From: Dromaius novaehollandiae
Taxonomy: Eukaryota > Chordata > Aves > Casuariiformes > Dromaiidae
Length of the DNA stretch: 64,000 nt
Direction of reading: 5' to 3'
NCBI RefSeq assembly: GCF_036370855.1
Contig: NC_088130.1
Span: forward strand, 65,324,941-65,388,940
In this document: in pieces, positions 50,210-63,900 of the stretch
Position numbering within the stretch: the stretch's first letter is position 1
Layout of the letters: each line of letters starts with the position of its first letter
Position numbers and translations under genes: made by a program
Notes under the pieces: generated by a model
What the model was told of the DNA's origin: nothing
Database searches by the model: none
The model's input: only the letters and a program-made list of their open reading frames with translations

Positions 50210-53200
50210 ACATTACTAAAAATTAATTTTCAATGAGCCAAATTTGGTTTTCATTTCTATCTATTTAATCTTCCTGTTTTACTGGCCATTCTAAATGATA
50301 TATACACTACAAAACTGTTTTCAGTAGTTTTTCATAGAACTGTGTGATCACTAATGAACTACCCTTGTCAAGATGCAAGAAGAAATTGTATTCATGCTTT
50401 ATTACGGCAGTTGTCATTGTCTGTTGACACCTACTTAGTTTTTGTCATGCTTCTTTCCCTATCGCAGTCCTAATTCTGAGAACGTTCCTTATGCATTAAC
50501 TAGACACATGAAATCTACCTGAGTGGTTAATGCATAACATGTGACATTGATCTAATGTCTCTGTCTTAAACATGATTTGTGCCTAAGCAAAACCACCACC
50601 TTTTGGAAAGACACGGTCAAATCATCTAACAGTTTATTTATGTTTGCTACCGAAAAAGAGAGTAACACATTAGCAAACAGTGACATTTATTGCAATTTAT
50701 AGCCCGCATACGAGAACACATGGACCAAACTGAGAATTAACTTTTCTTCAAAATTTGTAGGATTTTTTCAATTAAAAACTAGGCTTTAAGCAAATGACTT
50801 TTTTAAAAGGGGAAAGAGATCTATATTCCAAGTACACTTTAATATTTAGTTTTAAAAAAAGGTCCAATTTAGGTATGAAGTGATATATAAATCAAAAGGA
50901 AAAAGGAAAAAGGAAGGTGGGGGGAGGAATTATAAAAACATTGCAGAAATCAATTTTCTATACTGGCTTCCAAGTTAGTCATATCAACATACTGAAGGAT
51001 TTTCCTATGATAATGTCAAAAGCAAGCACAGTTTGCTTTTCTCTTTACTTCTGAAAGTACACTATGGTTTCTGTGACAATATGCAGGTCAAATAATTGTC
51101 TTGCATCATTGCTCTTTCAGTTATTTCTTCCCTGTCTTTGCCTGCTTTAAGCAATTCTGAGAAAGACCAGCTACTCTGTCCATAGAGTTCTGCTATGCCC
51201 GATAATTGTCCCTCTTTCATAATATTAACTCTTCGATTTCCTCTCATCCCCTAAGGATAACTATGGTGTAATGTAAGTGTAAGATACAGTTAAACTACAC
51301 AAAAGGATATTAAGTTTTTGGTACTTCAGTAGTCCTTGTGAACATTTGAAATCAGAGAAATGTCCAGCTGAAGCTGAGATATCTGTGAATATGCAATGTC
51401 GGCAGACTGAATAGCATTTACAGCACTTACTGAAAAATTTATAAAGTGATCTGGCACTCAGACTGTCCAGTCCTGTCACAGACTTCCTGCATAGCATCTT
51501 AATCTCACTGTTTCGTCTCTCCAACAGTAAGCGTAGCACTATTAGATGTCACATCCACAAAACAAAAATGATGACCTTTTCCAAATGTATATTTGACTTT
51601 TAATCAAGCCCAGAATCATTTGATGTTTGTTATAGGACCACCTGGGATGTTAAGCCTAAGTCTCATGCTATCATATTGACATGATAATGTGGCTACGCTC
51701 AAAGTCATGTATTGTTGTCGAAATGTAAAAATGAGGACCTTATAAGCATTTATACAGAATTCTATTCCTACAATAATGTTAATTTGGACAAAAGGGCCAG
51801 AAGAACACTAGAGGTTTCTTGAAGAAAATTTGGGAGAAGTAGGGAAAAAAGATGGAAGGAAAGAAAGCAGAATGCTGAGAAAAATATAGGTCAGGGAGAA
51901 CAGTGGAATTGTTCTTTCCCTGTTCTATTCATTGTACAATGAATAATTTCTATGATTTGAAAGCACATGGTAGAAAACTACTTATAACTATCAACTCTTT
52001 CTGCTTTGCTTTACTATTATATGAAGCCAAAAGAGCTCCCCTCCTCCCCAGCAAATACTGAAACCTAAGAAAACACCATGAGAAGGGAGGAACTTGTTAA
52101 TTTTCAACTGTTAAATAAAAACAAGATGAATTTTTTCTTGAATTAAAAAAGGAAATTTGTCAAAAATTTCTGTATTAATCTACCATGTCCAATTATCATG
52201 TTAGGGAGCACTCAGTTATGAGAAGATATGAGTTCCATAGAGTTCTCATCAGGCCCTTAGAGCCTTATAATGCCTTTCACATTATACTCCTATGCATAAT
52301 ATTCTGATAACCATTTCTTTGCTGTGCTGCCCTATAGCAAATCAGAGTGAAAAACAGTTTAAAGCTGTATCACCATCTCTCAGGAAAGCTCTATCAGAAT
52401 TTTATTGTTTCCTATTCTTGTAATTCACTATCACTATACTCAGTATGATGGACTCCCAGCATGGTCATTTTAAGCATTCAGTGAGTAATTCCTCAAAGTA
52501 TCAGAACAGAAATACCTGTTAAAATATTTATAGAACTTTACTGCCTTACTGATAGAGGCAAGATTCATACTGCAGCTGTTAATACAACAGTGGATTTAAC
52601 AGAGCAGGGTTTCAGTTTAGAGAGTCTTGCAATGTTTTCTTACAATGATTTGAATGACTTTCTCTGTTATTTATAATCTGAAAAGAAAATATGCTTCACA
52701 CTGATAACACAATTAGAGCTCTAACAGCTAAGGATTTTGCCAGTAACTTAAACCCTAGAAACAATCCTTTCCTAGCCTTTATTGCCAGTGATCATGAATG
52801 GACTAGTCTTTGCTCACATGGCTAATAACTCTGTTGAGGATTACAAAATTCTGACTGTTACACTAAACTACTCCTGACATCAACCACTGGAGCAGCAAAT
52901 AACCTCAGATTTGCCAAACTCTCTAGACCTGCAAACTTTTTCAGGAATCACTTTGTCATGTATATGCTTGTAGAGGACAAATAATTTGGAAATACATGGT
53001 AACTCTCCTTAGAATAGCAGTAGCTGAGAGCCAGGGATTCCAGAAATCCCTGTCAGTCCAATATTCTGCATTCTTACAAACATCACTGAATGTAAGAGAA
53101 ATCTGCCTGTCACTTTCACCAACAAAAACAGTCTCAACTATTGATCCCTTACTTTGTTATTTTTTTATATTATAGAAAGATTAGCTGCCTCTTTTTCCTT

Positions 53201-53229
53201 CCTTCTTCTTCTTACCTGTTGTTTTGACT
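50210..53229. other. Non-coding stretch between Tigger and CR1, no feature recognised
   Basis: AT-rich sequence with a short purine-rich GGAAAAA patch near 50.90 kb. I see no exon, RNA gene or identifiable repeat. The open frames are short and carry no motif. Confidence 0.6.
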
Positions 53230-54960
53230 TTCATCAAGTTGTAAGGAGATACAAGGCTACCTTCTAGCCAGTCAGTTCCAAGCTCGTCTCAGTGCATGGG
53301 GCTGCTGGTGCAGGACTTCACATCCGACTGTTGAAATCCACGGGGTTGCTATAATCCCAATCCTCCAGCCTGCTGAAATCTCTCTGACTGGCAGCCCTAT
53401 CCTCCAACATATTGAACGGTCCCTCAAATTTGGTGACATTTGTAAACCTGCTGAGGGTATATTCCATCCAATCATCAAGGAGATAGACCTTAAACAGCAT
53501 TTGTCCCAGTACTGATCCTGAGGAACACCACTCCTAACTGACAGCCAGTTAACATTCTGAACCACTGGCAATTACCCTTTAAGTCTGACAGTCTAGCCTG
53601 TTTTTCACCCATCTTGTGGTTCTCCATGCAGTCTGTATCTCCTCAACTTGACTAGAGAGATACCATGGGAAACTGCCAGAAGCCTTGGCAAGGCAAACCT
53701 CTTTCACCTCTTGTCCACAGAGCCTGTCACTTCAAAACAAAAGGCAATCAATCAGGTTGGTCCAGCATAATTTAATGGTCAACCATGCTGGCTGTTCTAA
53801 GTAACTTTATTGTCATTCATGTGCCTGGAAACAGGCTGGAAAATTGCTTCCAGGGACAGAGGTGAGACTGACCAACCTTTAGGTGTCTCAATCCTTCTTG
53901 CTTTTGGGGGATATGGGTGTAACACTTGCCTTTTTCAAATACCACAGACCTCCCTCAGTTTCCATAACTCTTCTGGATAACCCAGAACAGCCTCACGATG
54001 ACATAAGGCAGGTCCTTCGACCCATCCTATCTGGTCTTAAGGACTTGCGTTTGTCCAGGTTAACTAAGTCATCTTGATCCTCCTCTGCTGTGGATAGTAT
54101 CTTTCTCCCCCAAATTTTGCGACTATGCAAATAGACCTGGGAAGCCTAGGAGCAGACCATGCTAACAAGACTGAGGCAAAGAAGATACTGAGTACCTCAG
54201 CAATGTCCTTCATCACTAAATCACACTGCCCCATTCAGCACTGAACCATTGGTCTTCCTTTTTGCTGCCAACACACATGGAGAAGCCCTTCTTTTTTTGC
54301 CCTTCACATACTTCTCCCATTTCAACTCCCGCCAAGCTTTGGTCTTCCTTAATTCTATCCCTGCATGTCTTGATGATGCTTATGCATTCCCCTTTCGTTG
54401 CCCATCCCTGCTTCCACTTCCTTGACGCTTTTTTGTGTTTGAGCTCAGTCCAGAATTCCCTGTTTGGACAAGCTGGCTTCTTGTCAGCCTGTTTACTGCA
54501 GTTCAAGATAGGTAGTTCTTGGGCTTTGAAATGATTGTCCTGACAATCAGCCAACTTTTCTGGGTCCCACTGTCCTTCAGAACAGCTTCCCTAAGAATTC
54601 TGTCTACCAGTTCACTTAGCAAGCTTAAGTCTGCTTCCTTGAATTCCTGGGTCCTTAGTCAACTGCTCATCTTCCTCATTTCCCTCAAGTTTTTAAACTT
54701 TTCTCTGCCTTGGTCACTGCAGACAAGTTTGCCACTAACTATCACATCCCTGATCAATTCTTTCTTATTTATGAGCAGCGAAAGGGATCTGGCTCCACTG
54801 GTTCATTGGACTTCTATACCTGTGAGAAAAGGCAAGAATTTGGGCAAGTGTGGTTGCAACCTGGTTGCTTGTGTATCCAGTATCTTCTTCAGTCTTCAAC
54901 TTTTTCTCTGTGTCTATAGGTTGATGTTATCACTGTCATCACACAATTCCTATACTTTTT
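53230..54960 (-). mobile_element. CR1 LINE fragment: part of endonuclease and reverse transcriptase of ORF2, antisense, decayed
   Basis: On the minus strand, in order from high to low coordinate, this carries CR1 ORF2. The stretch at about 54.45-54.9 kb corresponds to the endonuclease-RT linker. A block at about 53752-53797 matches SQHGFTKGKSCLTNL. A block at about 53504-53536 reads SGVPQDQYWD, where the family has SGVPQGSVLG. At 53427-53450 is FTNVTKFEG, where the family has FADDTKLGG, so both catalytic aspartates of the RT active site are gone. Further on, NMLEDRAASQRDFSRLEDW follows the family block after the active site, before the match ends near 53.26 kb. Several frameshifts separate the blocks. 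The similarity to bird/crocodilian CR1 is still good across about 1.7 kb, so it is younger than the copies at 16 and 28.6 kb. It lacks the end of ORF2 and the 3' UTR on its 3' side. The boundaries are approximate, and the right one may lie as far as 55.2 kb. Confidence 0.9.
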
Positions 54961-57900
54961 TCCTGTAGTCTATTCAGACCTCTTTTCTATCTCACAAAAA
55001 CCCGTTCAATAAATAATTCGAGTGTTTCTGTACTGCAGTTTAAAATGCCTACAAATCCTCTTGTGCATTCTAAGTTTTATAGGAATGGCTGCCTTCAGTT
55101 TTATAAACTTCCAAGACAACCATTCCTATTTCATATACTGCCACTATCTACATCTTGGCTGATACTACTCTGCTTATTTTCTGCTGCCAAACTTCAAGCA
55201 GATGGCTCCAAAATTCACAAGCTCCTTAAGTTTTTTCCTCCATATTCATTTTGCTCTGTGTTGCGGTTCTGTTCAGGTGCAGCAGTTTCCATAATGATTA
55301 TTTTTATCTGTTTCATTATCATACCCTTTGCTATCATTTAATCTGCACCAGTGACTTATCAGCACAGAAACTCAGTGCATTTAAATCCTTTTAGATTGGT
55401 TTGTTCTATAGTTATATTTAAATTCTGTGTCCACAGAAGCATTTTTGAAATGCTAACCTTATTGGTAAGATAAACAAAGCTCAACTTCTTGGCTCTCCAC
55501 ACTCTGAAAGCTTCTCTGTTTATGGCTTCTTTCCTACACTGAAGCTGTTAATCACTGGCAGAAGATATAGATATGAATCGTGTCAGTGATGCTGTTGCAC
55601 TGAAATCCAGAAGTGAAAACAGAAAACTATGCCATATATTCTTGACAGGATGAACCATTATCACAACATGTGATAATATACACATAATTCTGTGGAATTT
55701 ACCCATAATAACTAATGCAGAACATAAAATTGCTGAAAAGAGAGGTTGTGCACTAAACTGTTGCAAGGAAAGGGATGGGTTAAAGAGAAACATCATTTTT
55801 TGGAGTTATTTTGGAAGTGTTTCTTCTGACACATCATGTTATGATGTTACACATCTTTTGGCATTAGTCACATCATCACTTCTCACATGGAGGAACATGT
55901 TTGACACAACACAATGTGACATGTCCAAAGTAATATATCAGCTGTAAAATACGACTTGTAGGTGTGTTCTGATCTCAGAGCTACAGCTTCTTCCTTTTGG
56001 CTTAAAAGATCTGTTTTTCTGCATCTTTTCCCTTCTGAGATTCCCTCCTGAACTATCAGTTCAGAAATAGTCCCCCAAGTGTCTCCCAGAATTGAGCAGG
56101 ATAGTGTGAAAGTATTCACTGTATCAATGGCAGACAATTGTGTGTAAGAGGGATAGAAAGTGTGTTTTGTTTTTCTGTTTATTTTGTATGGCAGCTGTAC
56201 TTTTTAGTTTTTGGATGATCTCTTCTTCCATCTTAGGACCTGCAACTTTAAATTACAGCTGAAGGCTGAGAACATTTGGTAGTTGTATTCATTTTTTCCA
56301 CTGAATAAAAGGGCATAAAAATGATATATTCAATTCCAGTCTCTAATATTGCATGGCTGAACTTAGAGTCTGTCTTATTCTGGAGATTAAATCATGACAT
56401 TTCTTGCAATAACACAGGCAGAAAGAAAACAAGACATAGTAAATCTGCTGAGCAATGGCTGATCCTCTACTAAAAGTTCACTTTTTTCAAAAGAGGAACC
56501 AAGTTCCACAGTCCAATCAGCATAGATTACAATGTTTAAAAGGTAAAGTCCTCACTAAAAATCTAAGTATTAAGCTTCATAATAAATCTGTAATGGGAAG
56601 CATCTATAACTACCTGAAGCATCCTTGTTTCTTGGCCTGATAGGAATACAATGTAAAATGCAACATCTCACCACAGCCCTCCCATAAAGTTGGAGACTCC
56701 TGGTCTGTACTCTACAGAATGATTGAGAATTTTTTGTTACAGATAACCTATATAAAAGTCATCAAAAGCAGCAAACAGTTCCTGGCGTGATAGCATTTAT
56801 CTGAAGATACAAGGGCAAGCTGACTCTTTGATATTAACACTGAATGGACAATATTTCCATTTGTAAATTCATATGTTCACTATACTGGATAAGATTCAAT
56901 TTATCTAGGAACAATAAATCCTTAAGTTTCAGAATACAACTAAAATAGCTCCAATGTAGCACACTGTATGAAAACACAGCTGCTGCTATTATTACTTTCA
57001 GAGGTATTTTAAATTGGTATTATGAAAGAAAATGCAGAGACAGCATTTGCTGTCATCGTATCCTGGAGTATAATGCAGCAAGCTAGTATTTTCTTAAGTG
57101 CCTAGAGTTCAAGGGAAAATGATGCCGAAGGCAAGAAGGCAAGAAAGAGAGAAAAATATCAAGGAAGAAGAAAGGCATACAGCTTGGGGGGAAAAAATCA
57201 TAGAATTGTAAAAAGGGTTGAGAATCTGCTCTTATTTTGCACCAGCTTTATTTTGGACTTACTCCAGTTTTATAGTAATATGCATCAGAATCATAACCAA
57301 GAGCTTGATTTTAAAGTGGAATACTTAAAATCAAAACAGCCTCATCCTTGCCAGTTTGTGCCCTGAGGCTTGTAGGTGGCTGTGTGGGTATAAGAGGCCA
57401 TAAGAGGCAGAGAGATTTCAGAAAACATGTTTCTGTATTGCAAAGAGTGATTAATTCTTACTGAGTAGATGCTACTTCACTTAGCCTGATAATATTGTGT
57501 TTCTTGGTTGCTAGGAAGAGGGAGGAAAAAGGCTATTAAAAACAAGCAACCACTCAGCTTGGTAACTCAAGATATGGTCCCACTTTATGAAATTACACTG
57601 ACATCCTCTTCTGCAATAAAGAAAAAACAATGCCTTTTCCAATTCATGTAATAATATTGATTTTTTTCTTTTTTACGTAGAGCTGGCTCTTCAAAATTGT
57701 AGCAGCAGAGTATTACTCATCTCAACCAGCTATAGAGCTTAATCACTTGGAATGGACCCAAATCATATAAAACACACCCAGTTTATTCACCTAAACCAAC
57801 AGGCAACTCTGGAACCTCTTGAAGGAAGAAAAAAAAAAAAGATAACAGTCATACTAAATAACTTCTTCAACTATTATCTGTGTGTTAGAATCTCTTTAGC

Positions 57901-60900
57901 TCCTAGGCTGTCCTCCAAACTGTGCAACTGGGAGTGTTATCCTTTTTTTCCTCTTTACATCACCTTTAAGAGAGCTAACCAAAAGCTTCATGCCCCAGCT
58001 CATGCCCAGGCAACTCTAACTGTCCTGATATTTATGGTCACCTTTTTTTCCCATGCAGCAAGAGTTTCCTACACACAGAAGCACGACTTCAAAAAGCTCC
58101 TTTCCTTCCTGCTTGCCCCACCCCAAGCACTCAGACAGTATTTCTATCCAGACCTAAAAAAAAGTTCAGTTCCCAGAGAAACTGTTTCGCCAAATCTAGA
58201 ATGGTCTTGAAGGGCCTTGCCTCAGGCACGTGGATGGCCTCAGAAAGATTTGCAGCATTTTCTCAGCTTTAGAACAGTATTTCAATTGCAACAGACACAG
58301 TTAAAGTCATTCTTGAGATTTCTGAAGTACTACAGGCCAGGATCACAGTTTTCCTTCCTTAGGTCATCATATTCTGATGGTCCCTCACATGCTAGCTAGC
58401 CTTCTAGGCAACCCACATCACTCTGGGATGATTCAATGCCCTCTATATAGAAGTCATTTTAACAGGCCAGTTTAGCAACGTAGCCTAACTTCATTCACCA
58501 GATAACATTTTTGGCCTGACAAACTGGGCAGATCCCAGCTCTACCCTCACTTCCCCATCTTGGTCAAACATTTATCAGCCAAGGGTCACATATATCAGGG
58601 CTACTAGTTGCACAGCCATTCAGCAGGGAATAGGACCACAGAGCATCAACTGACTACAAGGAGAGCCTGACTTTCTGACTTACTACTTGACATGCAAACT
58701 ACAGAGAGCAATTCTTGGGAATTCTTTTATAGTTTAAAGTGGGGAGAATAAAGTTTGGGTTACTGCAGTCAAGAAAAGAAAACAGGTCTTGGGGAGGAAG
58801 GAATACTGTGTAGTGGAAGAGAAGACTGATCTGGAGGTCTGCCAGATAGTGTAGAGTGTACTGGATAGGAAGAAGCCAAAGGAGTATTGATGTCAAGAAC
58901 ACTTTACAGAACTCAAGGGTATTAAACAGGATTCTTCTAATTCCTACCCTTCTCCCACTGAAGTTATAATACAAATGCAATCATTGCTTAGCCCTACAGT
59001 GTTGCTGTCCCTGCTAATCAGCAGTGACTGCTTAGCCATAGAGGTTGGCAATCAGTGGGTGTACAGTACTGATGCACATGCCAGATAAACAAGTCAGTAG
59101 TGATCAGCTGCTTCACTGTGGCTGTGTTGGTTACAGCAGGTTGACTTATCTCTGAGGGAAAGTGCCTTGGATAGTTGCATGGGCAGCTTAAAACTCAGTA
59201 ATAGGTATGGCTGGTACTTTACACGGGTACACTGTGCAGTGAGCTGTGGTTTTAATATAGGGGGTGGCCTCTGCACTGTGGAGTGCTTCCCTATTCCAAT
59301 GACGGAGCATACACCTTTATCAAGATGAGCTATGGATACCCCAAAAGTTGTTTCCCCTCCCCTGTCATTTTTCTTGTTCCCAGGCCAGATTGTGGCATGT
59401 GCTTAACAGGAGATTGCCTGGAAGATTTGAAAGCTGTGATTCCAAGCTGCTTAAAATCTTGAGATTATTTTTAATGAAACATTTGGGACCGGGTTTTTTT
59501 TTCCCTTGGGTCTTAAACAGGAGAGAGTGTACTGTGTTTTTCAAGTTCTCTGCAAGCAGAGGGGCTATAAATGTATCCTGAAATAATACTATGAAATAAA
59601 ACACTGCTGTGATCCACGAGAAGACCTTTATCTCAAGCAATGGAATTCCATGAACAAAATACCAAATTGCACAAGATTTACTATAATTTCATAGGATTTG
59701 CTAGCATGTTAGGGATGTTGAAGCCCATTTAAGAAAAAGAAAATCAGATACACCTATTTCTCAGATCCTTTTAAGGCTAAACCAAAGCATACTAAGCAGA
59801 TAAATGCAAAGAAGGCAACCAACTTCACTTGAAAATCCTTCACAATTAGTGGATAGTTCCCCATTGATTTTGGTGGACTTTGAGTTGGGCCTCAGAAGAG
59901 AACTGTAGTCTACAGAAGCAGCACAATGAACATACGTGAAAATAACATTCATTTCTAAATAATGTCTTGCAATGCAAGTAAACTTGCTGTCTATTTGGGA
60001 TTTTTACTGCAAAAGAACATTTCTAAGGATTTCACCTTTCTTAGCATATCAGATTTGACATTTCCCATTAAAATGTTGTGAATTTTCATGTTACAAAAAT
60101 CAAACTGATTTCAATTTTCAGAAGCACTTTGTGTTCTAAGACTTATATGAAAATCTTTCACTGATGTGAAGAGAATTACTTTATCAGGGCATAAAGGTAT
60201 TACAATTTTGCATCTTAAGGACTCCTTTGAAACTTCAGTGACATACTTTGATGGGGATTTGTGCAGTATGGCTGCCATACAAAAGCAATATAGGTAATAC
60301 AGAGGTAAAGTAAGAAACCTAACTGCTATATATCTTAGCAAGTCATAAAAATTTGTGGCAAACACATGGAGAAAATGTACTATTCAACAACTGTTGTGGT
60401 TTATACTTTTATCCAACACTGAAGTTTGGAAGATAAGAGTTTGATGTTGAAACTCTGTCAGGCAAAGGATTTTTTTTTTTTAACAACTTAAATGAATATT
60501 TTATTCTCTAAAGCTAGTGAAAACAGAAGCTGCGATCTTTTGCAGGAATGATGAGCGTCCCTCTTGTTCCCTCACTTCTCTGAAGTAAGTTTTCAAAAGT
60601 AATGGTCATGTTCCTGCATCTTGAGGAGAGTTCTAGGTTTAGAATATATACCATTACAGCTCAGAGTAATTCATCTGTCTCTTAGAGAATGTGTGTAGAT
60701 TTAAGACACATTCCTATCCCCATTGTTTCCTCAGGGAATAGGTGAAACAGCCAACACTCAGCACCCATTATTGTGTGGTGCACCCTGATTCACAGAACTT
60801 TCCTGTCAATTGTATAAAAAGCATAGATATAGTTTCAGGTCTGTAATTCAACTTAAAAATCATGAATCTACTCTTAAATGATAATATTTTCATGGCACAA

Positions 60901-63900
60901 ATAGAAGCAGAAACCTGAACTTTCTGATCTTATTTGGGGTCATGAAAATCACATTTTTATCTTTCAAGACAGCTCTTTCCTTAGCCTCTGGCTTTTCATT
61001 TTATCTCTTCCTAAGCATGAGGAAGATCACAAGTAATAATTAACCAGAAGCACATACCTGAATGTGAATACTCAAATTTACCAGCAGTCTCAGAACTAAG
61101 GCTCCAGCAGATCTTTATCATTTTCTATTATTCTGACAGATCTCTCTGAGCAATATGAACAGCTGTGGAGCATTTTTCACCTAAGAGTACCAGGTACCTG
61201 AACAACTAAAAATCTGCATATGGAAATGAGTTAAAATATGGATATCATCTCAAAACGGGAAAGCTCTTATCATTGTCTCAGCTCTTCAAGAATCTATTAT
61301 AATAACTCCCACTGACTTCAGTGATGCCTACCTGATTAAAGAAGGGCTGATGAGTTGAAGTCTTCCCAGCTGCTAAGCTCAGCCACAAAGTCACTGATGA
61401 CTTCAACAGATGGTCCTGCTTTTAGGCCATTGAGAACTTTATGAGCCATTTATCCTCCTTCAGGCAACTCATCATCTGAAATAAGGAACAGAATGATGTA
61501 CTAATGTGTTTTGTTACAAAATGCTCTGGGACATGTCTTTCCTGAGTGGCATCCAAACACCCTCAACTTCAACGCAACTGCTATAGTCTAAAGAAACTAG
61601 CAAAGTAAAAAAAAAATTAGGAAAAAGTAACAGTGAAATGGTTTGAACAATAATGCAGATACAGTGAGAGCAATTGTGTTCTTGTCTGAAGTAAAGTCAG
61701 GTTTGGATAGTTTTTATGGAAGGAACGTTACTGATGCTGTGAGGGAACCCAACTCTCCTTTTCTACTCTCCTTTTGTTTAATTTCTTAGCCACAACAGGA
61801 CTATTGAGTAAACACCTTACTTCAAAAGTAGTCACTGGAATTGAGCACAACTACAGTTGTTGTCTGGAGTCAAGACAGAATCATGGCAGAATTTTCCATG
61901 ATATTTTTCATAATATAATTTTTTGCTGACACAAGATAAAGTTAATGAGAAGAAGAACAAACTCTCTAATAGCATTTATACTTTATTATGATAAATGCTC
62001 CTTTGTGAAGCTTTTTTTTTTTTTTTTTTTTTTTGCTTTCTTTCTTAAAAAAAGCTCCATTAAAGGCATCATCTCTTTAGGCCAGTAATATTTGAACATG
62101 TCATATAAATACAGTGCATGTTCTAGAAAAATCTGTGTGATAATATCTGGTCTCAGTTCTACAAAGGGGTTCAGTGAGGTTTTCCAGGCAGGACGTTTTA
62201 ATGAATAAGACCATTATGTTCTTCCAATGTGTACCTTAGTATTTATGCATGGTAAGTCTCTTCAGAGCACAGAAAAGAGGCCTCCCTGTATTCTGGGACC
62301 ATAAAAAGTATAGAGCTGTGCCTGAATTAACACTTCTAAAGGGATTACTAAAAGAGAAGAGAAGGGGGCACAAACTTATTTTTAATTAGTTCACTCATTA
62401 TTTACCATTATTGTTACTACTATTTCATATTGTGGTAAGGTTAAGGAATGCAATCACTTGACCCCTACAAACTCATTCTTGCCATGCTAGCTACTTTGGT
62501 GAACAAGCAACAAAAAATAGTCAATAGCCTGAAAAACATACTCATTTCATTCTCCCTTTCAAATCAGGTCTTAATTCATCCTTTCTAGTTGTAAAGAAGT
62601 TATTCTTCAAAAAATGTGTTGCAAACTTAAGAGAGCTATGCCACAGAATCCAACTTCTTTTCTGCTCTGTTCTTTTGTGTTTTCCAGGTACTCTAAAACT
62701 CAATATTATTTTAGTTTAGGATGGCTGTCCTGGAATCTTACTGAAAAAAACACATCCTGTAAATGTCCAATTCTATATCATCAGTACTTCTGTTGTGCGT
62801 ATTATTACGGCCTCTGCTGAACCCACAGCACTAGCTATTGGCAGATATAGAGGCATTTACAACTCTGTTGTAAATTTGTTGGCTTTTACAACTCAATGGA
62901 AAAACTCTTTGTGAATTTCAGTGAAACAACAAGGGCTTGTTAGTTGTTGGTGAAATAAATAGCTTATTTTTAAGGCTATACTGAAGCTGCAGGTCAGCAT
63001 TTCAAAATCTGTATTTTCATAAATAATTCATTTCCTATTATTGAGCATTTACGAAAAAAGAAAGAAAAAAGAAAGTAACAGGCATAGCAACATGCTCCAG
63101 TCTTGGATTAAAAAAAAAAACCAAATATCATTCTCCATCTCTAGAGTATGTTTGCAATAGTGTAACCCTAATCAAACTGGATATGGGCTTTCTGACAAGC
63201 TATTTATTGCTTAATTCTTTTTTTCTTTCTGCACCAATAAAATTTTTATTCTAAACATTTGCTATTGAGTAATAGCAACCCGCTGTGAGATCATTCCCAC
63301 TGATTGAAGGCTGATTATTTTCATACTGCAGATGTCACTAGGTATTCCACATTCTTAAACTCCACCAATAGAAAGGAATCACAGATCCATTTCTGACTTT
63401 AGATCATGGCATTTTAGTGACTGTGAGCCTGCTGAGCTAATTTTCTACAGAAAGGAAGTGGGAGCTCAGCTTTACATGAAAAGAATTTGTCTAACTTCTA
63501 ACAGCATTTAAAGGATAGATGAAGGTTATACTTACTTTCCTACCATTGTAGGGATTTTGTAATCCAGATTTCCATATGAGATCAGACCCTTGGAGAGACA
63601 GGCACAGATCTATTGCTTTATTATTTCACTGAAAGCCCAGTGTCATTCCATTTAGTTCATTTGACAAGACAATATTTAGGAGGTCTTGCATCCTGTTCTG
63701 ATACATTCTTGTCTTCAATTGTCTTTCCTGTACTTATCAGCTTTGTAAACATTCTTGCATTAAAATGATCACTAAAAACTACCTCCTAAGGAAATTTAAA
63801 TTACTGTTTCTAATCGTTGTATATAAGTACATTGATACATCTCAGCAGGTTACCAGGTGTGTCATCAGATTTCAAGTTGTTATAGCCACTTCACTAAAGA

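Noticed and set aside
54216-54968. Overlapping open frames of 112, 90 and 149 codons around 54.2-55.0 kb
   Set aside because: They are frame shadows of the antisense CR1 ORF2 fragment and do not match any independent protein.
55655-55680. Short inverted repeat TTATCACA/TGTGATAA
   Set aside because: Eight-base arms are expected by chance at this frequency in AT-rich DNA, and there is no terminator or operator context in a vertebrate genome.
57184-57230. AATCATAGAATTGTAAAAAGG resembling the antisense tail of a CR1 3' end
   Set aside because: Only about 20 bases match and no CR1 body follows. Not enough for a repeat call.
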